DNA of 64,000 nucleotides from Pannonibacter phragmitetus_B (GTDB lineage Bacteria > Pseudomonadota > Alphaproteobacteria > Rhizobiales > Stappiaceae): the NCBI RefSeq assembly GCF_050510895.1, contig NZ_JBNINT010000001.1, positions 3,348,001 to 3,412,000 on the forward strand, in the 5' to 3' direction. The notes beneath the pieces were generated by a model. The model worked only from the letters and a program-made list of their open reading frames with translations, made no database searches and had not been told where the DNA came from. Position 1 is the stretch's first letter. Every line of letters begins with the position of its first letter. Positions 40,249 through 48,975 of the stretch are shown here, piece after piece. A program made the translations under genes and the position numbers.

Positions 40249-41253
40249 ATGATCCGGCCCTTTGGCACCCTTCCCGGCGGTGAAACCGTCAATGAAGTCA
40301 CGCTGAGGGCCGGTTCCCTCGAAGCTGCCGTTCTGACCTACGGTGCAACCCTCAGGGACTTGCGCCTTCATGGCCGCCCGCTGGTTCTCGGGCTCGACAC
40401 GCTTGAGGACTATCAGGCCCACGGCGCCTATTTCGGCGGTACCTGCGGGCGCTATGCCAACCGCATCGCTGCTGGCCGTTTCACGCTGGATGGCGTTTCC
40501 CATCAGGTCACCTGCAACGAGAAAGGCCGCAATCATCTGCATGGCGGCCTGTCTGGTTATGACAAGAAGCTCTGGCAGATTGCCGAACTCTCCTCATCCA
40601 GCCTGCTTATGACGCTGACTTCGCCTGATGGCGAGGAAGGCTATCCGGGCAATGTGGACCTGCGCTGCCGCTACACGCTGCTGGAAACCGGCATCCTGCG
40701 CCTTGAGATGAGCGCGGTGACCGATCAGCCGACGCTGGTCAACCTTGCCCACCACAGCTATTTCAATCTCGACAGTTCCACCGATATCAGCGGCCACCGG
40801 CTGCAAATCCTTGGCGATCGCTATCTGCCGGTCGATGCAGAATGCATCCCCACCGGTGAGATCCTGCCTGTCGAGGGCACCGCCTTTGATTTCCGCACCA
40901 AGCGCCCCATCCGCCGGACCGGCGCGGACCATGCGCGGGTGCTTTACGACCATAATTTCTGCGTGGCGGACACGCCATCAGATACCCTGCGCCTTGCTGC
41001 CGTGCTGGAAGGCGAGACCTCGGGCATTTCCATGGAGCTCTGGACCACCGAGCCGGGCGTCCAGTTCTATGATGCCTCCGGCCTTGGCGTGCCCTACGAG
41101 GGGCTGGAGGGGCGCCGCTATGGCCCGCACGCGGGACTTTGCCTGGAGCCACAGCGCTGGCCGGACAGCCCGAACCATACGGACTTCGCAGGGGCTGTTC
41201 TACGGCCCGGAACAACCTATAGTCAGGTGACCGAGTTCCGCTTCCAGCCGTGA
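40249..41253 (+). CDS. galM: Aldose 1-epimerase (galactose mutarotase)
   Basis: 334 aa. CGRYANRIAAGRFTLDG, NHLHGGLSGYDKKLW, NLAHHSYFNL (catalytic His) and a C-terminal GLCLEPQRWPDSPNHTDF with the catalytic-Glu region match GalM. It interconverts alpha and beta anomers of free sugars. 26 nt after the phosphomannomutase gene. Confidence 0.92.
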   Translation: MIRPFGTLPGGETVNEVTLRAGSLEAAVLTYGATLRDLRLHGRPLVLGLDTLEDYQAHGAYFGGTCGRYANRIAAGRFTLDGVSHQVTCNEKGRNHLHGGLSGYDKKLWQIAELSSSSLLMTLTSPDGEEGYPGNVDLRCRYTLLETGILRLEMSAVTDQPTLVNLAHHSYFNLDSSTDISGHRLQILGDRYLPVDAECIPTGEILPVEGTAFDFRTKRPIRRTGADHARVLYDHNFCVADTPSDTLRLAAVLEGETSGISMELWTTEPGVQFYDASGLGVPYEGLEGRRYGPHAGLCLEPQRWPDSPNHTDFAGAVLRPGTTYSQVTEFRFQP

Positions 41254-41263
41254 GCCTCACCGC

Positions 41264-42295
41264 ATGAAGACCGTTTTTTCGCCCGTCCAGCTGACCCATG
41301 ATCCGAAGATGGAAATCTCGGACGGGATGCTGAAACCCGCAGTCGAAATTCCCAGCCGGGCCGAGATGGTCCGCAACGAAATTCTGGCCCGCAAGATCGG
41401 CCCCCTGTGGACCCCGCAGGACTTCGGCCGCGCCCCGCTGGAGCGGGTGCATGCGCCTGAGTACCTCGACTTCCTCGAAAGCTTCTGGAGCCGCTGGACA
41501 GCTGCCGGACGGAAAGGTGAGGCCTTCCCCTTCGTCTGGCCCGTGCGCCAGCTGCGCTCCTCGCCAACGCCCACCCACATCGACGGTATGCTGGGCCGCT
41601 TCTCCTTTGATGCCGGCACACCGCTGGGCGAGCACACATGGACAGCGGCCACCGCCAGCGCCAATTCGGCGCTCACTGCCGCCCGTTTCCTGCGCGAAGG
41701 TGACCGCTCGGCCTTCGCCCTCTGCCGCCCGCCGGGACACCATGCAGCGGCCGATTACTTCGGCGGCTATTGTTTCCTCAACAATGCCGCAATCGCTGCC
41801 CAGTGGCTGCGCGATCAGGGCACCGCACGCGTTGCCATCCTTGACGTGGACTATCATCATGGCAACGGCACGCAGGCGATCTTCTATGAACGCGCCGATG
41901 TGATGTTCCTGTCCATCCACGCCGACCCCAAGGAAGAGTACCCCTATTTCCTCGGCCATGCGGACGAGACGGGCGAAAAGGCAGGCAAGGGCTTCACCCA
42001 CAACTGGCCGCTGCCACCCGGCACCGATTGGGTCCGTTACGCCCAAGCGCTGGAAGAAGCCTGCCGCTGGCTGACGGTCTATTCCCCGGACGTGCTGATC
42101 GTCTCGCTGGGTCTAGACACCTACGAGAAGGACCCGATCTCCCAGTTCCGCTTCGTGCCGGAAGACTTCCTGCGCCTCGGCGCGAGGTTAGCCCGCCTCG
42201 GCAAGCCTACCCTCTTCGTTATGGAGGGCGGCTACGCCGTCGACGCCCTCGGCTCCAACTGCGTCAACGTGCTGGAAGGATTTCTCGGAGGGTGA
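41264..42295 (+). CDS. Histone-deacetylase-family amidohydrolase (acetylpolyamine amidohydrolase-like)
   Basis: 343 aa. Arginase/deacetylase fold: ALCRPPGHHAAADYFGGYCF with the catalytic His pair, AILDVDYHHGNGTQAIFYER with zinc ligands D and H, and VSLGLDTYEKDPISQFRF with the third zinc Asp. Bacterial members deacetylate acetylpolyamines or similar amides. The polyamine role is by family; nothing nearby confirms it. 10 nt after galM. Confidence 0.88.
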   Translation: MKTVFSPVQLTHDPKMEISDGMLKPAVEIPSRAEMVRNEILARKIGPLWTPQDFGRAPLERVHAPEYLDFLESFWSRWTAAGRKGEAFPFVWPVRQLRSSPTPTHIDGMLGRFSFDAGTPLGEHTWTAATASANSALTAARFLREGDRSAFALCRPPGHHAAADYFGGYCFLNNAAIAAQWLRDQGTARVAILDVDYHHGNGTQAIFYERADVMFLSIHADPKEEYPYFLGHADETGEKAGKGFTHNWPLPPGTDWVRYAQALEEACRWLTVYSPDVLIVSLGLDTYEKDPISQFRFVPEDFLRLGARLARLGKPTLFVMEGGYAVDALGSNCVNVLEGFLGG

Positions 42296-42332
42296 GGAGG
42301 GGCGGCATCTGCATATAGCAGGCCCTCTGGGC

Positions 42333-42628
42333 TCAGCCCAGCAGGTCCGGCAGATCGCGCATGGCGTGGAGAACCCGGACAACCTGCACCTCCTCACCAG
42401 CATCGAGAAAGAAAATCAGATAGCGCCCATGCCTGGCTGAACGCAGCCCCTTGCAAAGATCGTCCCGGGTAGGGAAACTGTCCGGGCGTTCAGCGGCCTG
42501 ACGCATCCTGGCTTCGATCTCGGCCACAAAACAAAGGACTGGGCTCGGGCAGGATTGTCGTGGGCGATGAAGTCACCGATCTCGATCAGATCGGCCATGG
42601 CGGCCGGCAGGATGATCAGCCGCGCCAT
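42333..42628 (-). CDS. parE: ParE-family toxin (frame broken)
   Basis: About 98 aa when one base is added to AAAA at 42528-42531. The first part reads MARLIILPAAMADLIEIGDF; the second reads VAEIEARMRQAAERPDSFPT then GRYLIFFLDAGEEVQVVRVL. This is the RelE/ParE fold, with a basic patch (RSARHGRY) and the hydrophobic C-terminal strand. ParE toxins act on DNA gyrase. It starts 3 nt after the antitoxin stop, in the usual antitoxin-first order. Confidence 0.85.
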
Positions 42629-42631
42629 GAA

Positions 42632-42895
42632 TCAGGGCTTCATCGCATATCTTGCACGAAGCTCTGCGAACACCTGATCCGCCGGGATGCCTGGTCCGCT
42701 GTCCAGCCCCGCCTTGATCGCCTCCCGCAAAGCCTCCAGTTCCTTCCGCTCTGCATCCCGGCTCCGCGTCCAGGCACGAAGAGCCTCCCGGACCACTTCG
42801 CTGGTCGAGGCATATTCACCCGCCGCCACCGTCTGACGCAGGGTTTCGGCCATTTCAGCCGGTACAGTGATCGTCATTCGTTCGACAGCGCCCAT
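42632..42895 (-). CDS. parD: ParD-family antitoxin
   Basis: 87 aa from the ATG at 42895 (AGGAG nine bases upstream). RMTITVPAEMAETLRQTVAA then EYASTSEVVREALRAW is the ribbon-helix-helix DNA-binding part. The C-terminal tail (IKAGLDSGPGIPADQVFAEL) is the toxin-binding region. It should neutralise ParE and repress the operon through the repeats just upstream. Confidence 0.9.
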   Translation of the reverse strand: MGAVERMTITVPAEMAETLRQTVAAGEYASTSEVVREALRAWTRSRDAERKELEALREAIKAGLDSGPGIPADQVFAELRARYAMKP

Positions 42896-42913
42896 GACGG
42901 AAACTCCTGCAGC

Positions 42914-42941
42914 ATCATCATACATCATCATACTTATGATG
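42914..42941 (-). promoter_or_regulatory. Candidate ParD operator
   Basis: ATCATCATAC occurs twice in tandem (42914-42923, 42924-42933). The second copy overlaps a 7-bp inverted repeat CATCATA-CT-TATGATG (42926-42941). It lies 19-46 nt upstream of the parD start, where ribbon-helix-helix antitoxins usually autoregulate. Confidence 0.6.
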
Positions 42942-43024
42942 CCGATTGGCAGCAATGCCAGAGGGAGCGTTTTATGGCAGGCACGGAAAAGCTCAAGCTC
43001 GCCGGGAGACACATGACGCTCCCC

Positions 43025-46000
43025 CTACTCCCCGAATGGGCCAGCAGGCTGGCATTGCCGCCGGAGGCGGCGGTGTTGAGGAGATGACCTGTTCGAGGGC
43101 GAAGCGCTGCAGATAGGCCGGGCCGCCAGCCTTGGGGCCGGTGCCGGAGAGGCCCGCGCCGCCGAAGGGCTGGGTGCCGACGACGGCGCCGATGATGTTG
43201 CGGTTGACGTAGACATTGCCCACCGGCAGCCGGTCCACAACCTGCTTCACCGTGGCGTCGATGCGGGAATGGACGCCGAGCGTCAGGCCGTAGCCTGAGG
43301 CGGCGATCTTTTCCAGCATGGCGCCGAAGTCCTTTGCCTTGTAGCGCACCACATGCAGCACCGGGCCGAAGACTTCCCGCGTCAGGTCCTCGGGCCGTTC
43401 CAGCTCAATGATCTGCGGGGCCACATAGGTGCCGCCCGCGAGGGTCACGTCCGGCTCCTTGCCGGAGAATTTCAGCCGCCCGGCCGATTCCATCACCCGC
43501 ACATGCGTGAGGATGTTGTCCCGCGCTTCACGGTCAATCACCGGGCCGATATCGGTTTCAGCAAGGCGCGCGTCGCCGAGGGTGAGTTCCCGCGCCGCGC
43601 CTTCGATCATTTCCAGCAGATGGTCCGCCACATCCTCCTGCAGGAACAAGAGCCGCAGGGCCGAGCAGCGCTGCCCGGCGGAGCGGAAGGCTGACGTGAC
43701 CACATCATCGCAGACCTGTTCTGGCAGCGCCGTGGCATCCACCAGCATGGCGTTGATGCCGCCGGTTTCCGCAATTAGCGGCACGATGGGCCCGCGCCGT
43801 GCGGCGAGCGTGCCGTTGATCGCCCAAGCCGTTTCCGTGGAGCCCGTGAAGGCTACGCCCGCGACCTTGGAATGGGACGTCAGCGCCGCGCCCACCGATC
43901 CATCGCCTGGCACATAGAGCAGCGCGGTTTCCGGCACTCCAGCGGCATGGAACAGGCGGACGGCCTCATGGGCAATCAGCGGCGTCTGTTCGGCAGGCTT
44001 GGCCACCACTGCATTGCCCGCAACAAGCGCGGCGGCCACTTGACCGAGGAAGATGGCGAGCGGAAAATTCCAGGGCGAAATGCAGACGAAGACGCCGCGT
44101 CCGCGCAGGCGGTAGCGGTTTTCCTCGCCCGTGGGGCCGGGCATCAGGCGGCCTTCGCCGAAGAGCCCGCGCGCCTCGGCAGCATAGTAGCGGCAGAAAT
44201 CCACCGCCTCGCGGATTTCGGCAATGCCATCCGGCAGGGTCTTGCCGGCTTCCACGGCCAGAAGCGCCATCAACCGGTCGCGGTTTTCTTCCATCAGATC
44301 CGCCATCCGGTCGAGCGCGGCAGCGCGGTCTTCCACCGGCGTGCGGGACCAGCTCTCAAAGCCCTTGGCCGCAACCTCCATGGCTGCAGCTGCCAGCCTG
44401 GCGTCAGCCTCGGTCACTTCACCGGCCACAAGGCTGCCGTCAATGGGGGAAAGGAGGGCACGCGGGCGGGCGGTAGCATCATGGCCCGGCACAAGCGGGC
44501 GGGCGGTGACGGCCGGGAAGCTCTGGCGGGCCATGCCGGAAAGCAGCGCGTTGCGCTCTGTCTCCACGCCCAGCTCTAGCCCGGCAGCATTGCGGCGGCT
44601 GGGAGCATAGAGATCTGCGGGCAGCGCGATGGAGCGGTTGCGGGGCCGCTCACCGCCTTCCAGCAGTTCCGCCGGGCGCTTCAGAAGGTCTTCTGCGGGA
44701 ATGCTGGCATCGCCCACGATGGAGACGAAGGAGGAATTGGCACCATTTTCCAGCAGGCGGCGCACCAGATAGGCCAGCAAATCCTTGTGACCACCAACGG
44801 GTGCATAAATGCGGCAGGGATAGCCATCGCGCTCCACCACGGCCTTGTAGAGGCTTTCGCCCATGCCATGCAGGCGCTGGAACTCGAAGCCCTCCGGCTT
44901 TCCTGCCATCTCCTGAATCTGGGCAACGGTGAGCGCATTGTGGGTGGCGAATTGCGGATAGATGACGTCCCGCGCCGCCAGCAGGCGGCGGGCACAGGCG
45001 AGATAGGACAGGTCCGTCGCGGCCTTGCGGGTGAAGACGGGATAGTCTGCCAGCCCCGCTCCTGCGCGCGCTTGATCTCCGTATCCCAGTAAGCGCCCTT
45101 GACGAGGCGCACCATCAGGCGGCGGTTGTGAAGGCGTGCCAGATCAATAAGCCAGCTAATGACCTCCTGCCCGCGCTTTTGATAGGCCTGCACCGCAAGG
45201 CCGAAACCACTCCAACCGTCCAGCACCGGGTCAGCCACAAGCCGCGAAATCAGGTCCATAGACAGTTCCAACCGGTCGGCCTCTTCCGCGTCGATGGTGA
45301 AGTTGAGATCATGGGCGCGGGCCATCCGAGCAAGGTCGAGCACGCGGGGCAGCAGTTCGCTCATCACCCGCTCTTCCTTCACCGCCTCATAACGCGGATG
45401 CAGCGCCGAAAGCTTGACGGAGATGCCCGGCCGGTCCGGCAGGGGGCGGGACCCGGCTGCCTTGCCGATGGCCTCGATGGCAGCGGCATAGGAGCGGAAG
45501 TAGCGTTCCGCATCGGCTTGTGTGCGCGCACCTTCCCCCAGCATGTCATAGGAGAAACGGTAGCCCTTCGGCTCCAGCACCTTGGCCCGCTTCAGCGCAT
45601 CCTCGATGGTTTCGCCCAGCACGAACTGATGGCCAAGCAGGCGCATGGCCTGCCGCGTTGCCGTGCGCACAGCCGGCATGCCAATCCGGCGCACGAGGCT
45701 GGTGAGGATGCTGTCCGGCGTATCGCCCGGATGCAGCAGCCGCGAGGTGACGCCCAGCGCCCAGGATGAGGCAGAAACAAGCCATGTGTCGGACTTGCGC
45801 CCTTCTCCTTCGCCGAATTTCGCGGCGGCCAGCTTGTCCTCGATCAGCTTGTCGGCAGTCGCCGCATCCGGCACGCGCAGCAGCGCCTCGGCCAGCACCA
45901 TCATGGCAAGGCCCTCGCGGGTGGTCAGGCCGAACTCCCGCATGAAGTCTTCGACGCCACCAAGGCCGGAGCGCGCACCGCGCATGTCCTCGATATAGGC

Positions 46001-46153
46001 CGTGGCCTTTGCGTCGATCCGAGCTTCCGCATCAGCGGCAAGCCGGGTTTCGGCCAGCATGCGGCGCACCAGTGCGCCATCATCGGGAGCGAATTCCGCA
46101 CGGAAAGGGGAAGCAAGGAGAGCGGGGGCAAGCGGGACAGACACAGGCTTCAA
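43025..46153 (-). CDS. putA: PutA, bifunctional proline dehydrogenase / glutamate-semialdehyde dehydrogenase (frame broken)
   Basis: About 1043 aa. The TTG at 46153 (GGAG eight bases upstream) gives LKPVSVPLAPALLASPFRAE, as in relatives. PRODH barrel: SVKLSALHPRYEAVKEERV, NFTIDAEEADRLELSMDLIS and RLVKGAYWDTEIKRAQERG. After a break at CCCC 45054-45057 the ALDH half runs on, with ISPWNFPLAIFLGQVAAALV, AFTGSTETAW and FRSAGQRCSALRLLFLQ (catalytic Cys). The C-terminus needs one base near 43079 (then NTAASGGNASLLAHSG) and probably one at 43030-43033 to reach TAG. No N-terminal DNA-binding domain; control is likely by the divergent Lrp protein. Confidence 0.93.
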
Positions 46154-46276
46154 GATCGGATCTCCGGCAGGCGCAAGGCGCAACAGGGCTTTCCACCAGA
46201 TTACCTGCATTCCTTCTTTTGTTTTCGCCAAAGACAGGCTATCAAACCTGACATTTTCTTGAAATAAGGCCGCCCG
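46154..46276. promoter_or_regulatory. Divergent putA / Lrp-regulator promoter region
   Basis: 123 nt between the putA TTG and the regulator ATG. It becomes AT-rich near 46200-46265. Lrp-type PutR proteins usually bind here and activate putA with proline; I could not delimit a site by eye. Confidence 0.45.
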
Positions 46277-46747
46277 ATGGAGAATATTCCGGATCTTGAC
46301 CGCATTGACCGTAAAATCCTGGGAGCGTTGCAGGAGGATGGGAGGATCACCAACACGGATCTGGCCGAAAAGATCGGCCTGTCCGCCACCGCCACCTCGG
46401 AGCGGATGAAGCGGCTGATCCGCGACGGCTACATCCTGCGCTTCACCGCAGAGCTGAACCCGCAAAAGCTCAATCTCGGGCTGCTGGTGTTCGTGGAGGT
46501 GAAGCTGGACAAGACGACGGCGGATGTGTTCGACGCTTTTGCCGCTGCCGTCGCCCGGTCTCCGGAGGTGCTGGAATGCCACATGGTCGCGGGCGGCTTT
46601 GACTATCTCATCAAAAGCCGCGTGCGCGACATGACCCATTACCGGCAGTTTCTGGCAGAGGTGATCCTGAACCTGCCGGGCGTGCGCGAAACGCACACCT
46701 ACGCGGTGATGGAGGATGTCAAGGACACCCACGTTCTGCCGATTTGA
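46277..46747 (+). CDS. Lrp/AsnC-family regulator, probable PutR
   Basis: 156 aa. N-terminal HTH (LDRIDRKILGALQEDGRITN then LAEKIGLSATATSERMKRL) and C-terminal RAM/effector domain (LLVFVEVKLDKTTADVFDAF then LECHMVAGGFDYLIKSRVRD). Divergent from putA, the classical arrangement for the proline-responsive activator PutR. The proline effector is inferred from context. Confidence 0.92.
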   Translation: MENIPDLDRIDRKILGALQEDGRITNTDLAEKIGLSATATSERMKRLIRDGYILRFTAELNPQKLNLGLLVFVEVKLDKTTADVFDAFAAAVARSPEVLECHMVAGGFDYLIKSRVRDMTHYRQFLAEVILNLPGVRETHTYAVMEDVKDTHVLPI

Positions 46748-46926
46748 GAGGGGAGGTTTGGCGGCGGCCGGTGAGACCGCCGTAGGAAGCCTTGCGCGTT
46801 TCAGATGGTAGCCCTGCAGGCATTTCCGGGCGAACGTTGCATCAGTCCGTCTTCCAGAAACGTCATCCATCCGCAGGCAGAAACGCGCGGGCAAGGAACA
46901 AGCTGCAAGCCGCGGGGTAGAGCGGC

Positions 46927-47127
46927 TTACAGCACTTTCACATGTTCGGCCATGCTGCGGCCAGCGCGGAAGGCCATGTCGAAGGCAACAAGCTGGCCTT
47001 CATGCAGGCTGCCAATGCCAGAGCGGCGCAGGCTCGCCAGATCAACGAGGACATCGTCCCCTTCCTGAGGTTCGATCGCACCAATTCCCCGGTGCATGTC
47101 GAACCACTTTACGTTTCCGTGGTCCAT
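46927..47127 (-). CDS. Divergent cold-shock-domain protein
   Basis: 66 aa from the ATG at 47127 (MDHGNVKWFDMHRGIGAIEP); a purine-rich AAGAAAGAAGAA stretch precedes it and an in-frame GTG lies 18 nt upstream. It has the size and opening V-K-W-F of CspA proteins. But RNP1, usually K-G-F-G-F-I, is R-G-I-G-A-I, and RNP2, usually V-F-V-H, is V-L-V-D. Key nucleic-acid-stacking aromatics are thus absent. Nucleic-acid binding may be weak or altered. Confidence 0.78.
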   Translation of the reverse strand: MDHGNVKWFDMHRGIGAIEPQEGDDVLVDLASLRRSGIGSLHEGQLVAFDMAFRAGRSMAEHVKVL

Positions 47128-47164
47128 TTTTTCTTCTTTCTTCACGTCACATCACAGGTCATCG

Positions 47165-47187
47165 GCCAGCTCTATAGCTGGCTTTTT
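47165..47187 (+). terminator. Hairpin followed by T-run
   Basis: GCCAGCT-CTAT-AGCTGGC (47165-47182) followed by TTTTT has the form of a rho-independent terminator on the + strand. No annotated + strand gene ends right before it. On the - strand it would be a 5'-leader hairpin of the cold-shock gene. Its role is therefore unclear. Confidence 0.45.
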
Positions 47188-47370
47188 CGACGGCTCGATG
47201 ACAGTTGTCATTGGAGGATCGCCACCTCTGGTCAGGAATGACTGGTGGCTGCCTTGTGTCAGCTTCACACTTGCGTGGTTAACAGAAGCCTAACGGCCTC
47301 TTCTCCGCATCCTATTGCAGGCTGCGGCATTGCTGCACGGATACACAGATGGGCCTTGAGAGGGGCAATG

Positions 47371-48802
47371 TCAAGTGGTGGCGAGCTCCGCCGCGCGCAT
47401 AGGTGCAGAATCCGGAACGATAGCGCGTACACCTCGCAGGCCTTCCTCGATGCAATCCGCAAGACTGCTTGCAGATACCGGGCGGCTGAACAGAAAGCCC
47501 TGGAAGCTGAAACATCCAGCTTCATGCAGCAGCTCGAACTGCGCCTGTGTCTCGACCCCTCGGCGATGATCTCCAGCCCGAGGCTCTGACCAAGCGTCAG
47601 AATGGTGCTCACGATCGCAAGGTTGCGGTCATCGCTCAGGAGATCCCTGACAAAGGACTGGTCGATCTTCAGCTGATCAAACGGCAGCTGCTTCAAGGAG
47701 CTAAGCGAGGAGTAGCCCGTGCCGAAGTCATCCAACGACCAGCTGATGCCCAGTTCCTTGAGCGCCCGCATCTTGCCGCAGACAACCGCCGCATCTTCGG
47801 CAAGCGCGCTCTCGGTCAGCTCCAGCTTCAAAAGCTCCGGGCACGCCCCGCTCAGCCGCAAGATACTGCGAACCTGCTCGACGAAATCCGGCTGACGGAA
47901 CTGCGAGGCGCTGACATTGACGGAAACGGTCAGCTGCGCTGTCAGGGGAGAGGCAGCCCATGCCGCAAGCTGGGCACAGGCCGTCCGCAGCACCCATTCG
48001 CCGATGGGAATGATCAGTCCCGTCTCCTCGGCAAGCGCGATGAACTCACTTGGCGGAATATTGCCTTTCTTGCCGTGCTTCCAGCGCAGCAGCGCTTCGG
48101 CGCCTTGTATCCGGCCGGCTGAATCCACCTGAGGCTGATATTGGAGATAGAACTCGCCCTTTGCGATCGCATGGCGGATTTCGCTCTCCATGGCGCGGCT
48201 CGCATTCAGATTTGTCTGTAGCAGAGCAACCACGGCACAGGTGCTGACAACACCTGTAATTGTATTCACCCAGACAGTGACAGGGTGCCCCGCACTGGGT
48301 GTTGCCAGCTCAGGCAGAAACCTGGGAGCCGCATCCAGGGAAAAGACCGTAAAGGCCAGAACGCCCAGCAGCGGCAGAAACAACCGCAGATACCGGCCCT
48401 CATTCTGGAAGATCAGGAAGGTCGCAGCGATCACCGGCAGGAAACTCATGTGAATCGATCTGGGGAGACCTTCGGGAGGCATGTCAAACAGGCTGGCCAA
48501 AAAACAACAGCCAGCAGAGCATGTGCCATGATCATCGACGCCGCACGCAGCCGGTTGGCAAACGCAAGTGCCGCCATCACCAGTCCGGTGAGGGCGGAAA
48601 AGAAGATCCAGACAGAATTGGGAACCGCCCCCAACATGAGGGAATGAACAGCCCACGTAGAGCTGATGACACATGTTACCAACCCGCCAACCAGCACCAC
48701 ACTTCGAATACGTGTATTGTGCTGTCCTTTCGGCGCCCAGCTCGAAACATCTGACTTGGCCAGCTTCAGATCATCGCAGATTTTATTTAAAATTCTAATC
48801 AA
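47371..48802 (-). CDS. Membrane-anchored EAL-domain c-di-GMP phosphodiesterase (two frame breaks)
   Basis: About 477 aa after adding one base at AAAAAA 48499-48504 and one at CCCC 47555-47558. N-terminal 180 residues: several membrane helices (RSVVLVGGLVTCVISSTWAV, FSALTGLVMAALAFANRL and more), MASE-like but not assigned. Then a complete EAL domain: QGAEALLRWKHG, ELTESALAED, SLDDFGTGYSSLSSLKQLP, KIDQSFVRDLL and, after the second repair, IIAEGVETQAQFELL and FQGFLFSRPV. Metal and catalytic residues look intact, so hydrolysis of c-di-GMP is expected. No GGDEF or PAS domain. Confidence 0.9.
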
Positions 48803-48925
48803 TATTTTGACTATTCAACGTTCACCCAAGAACTTACCAGCTATTCCATGGATGGGAAAAATACAACTTTTAAACAAAACACAACCCGCAATTAGACCAG
48901 CCAGAGCGGGTGGCATCCCCCACAT

Positions 48926-48955
48926 GAAAACGGCCGGGCGTCTCTGCCCGGCCGT
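48926..48955 (-). terminator. Rho-independent terminator of the chemoreceptor gene
   Basis: ACGGCCGGGC (48930-48939) pairs perfectly with GCCCGGCCGT (48946-48955) around a 6-nt loop. On the - strand the stem is followed by TTTT. It lies 20 nt past the chemoreceptor stop at 48976, a well-placed terminator. Confidence 0.85.
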
Positions 48956-48975
48956 ACCATTTTTGGCTCATACTA

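Noticed and set aside
42914..42933. Start of a CRISPR-like repeat array
   Set aside because: Only two 10-bp units without spacers, next to a toxin-antitoxin operon; an operator explains it better.
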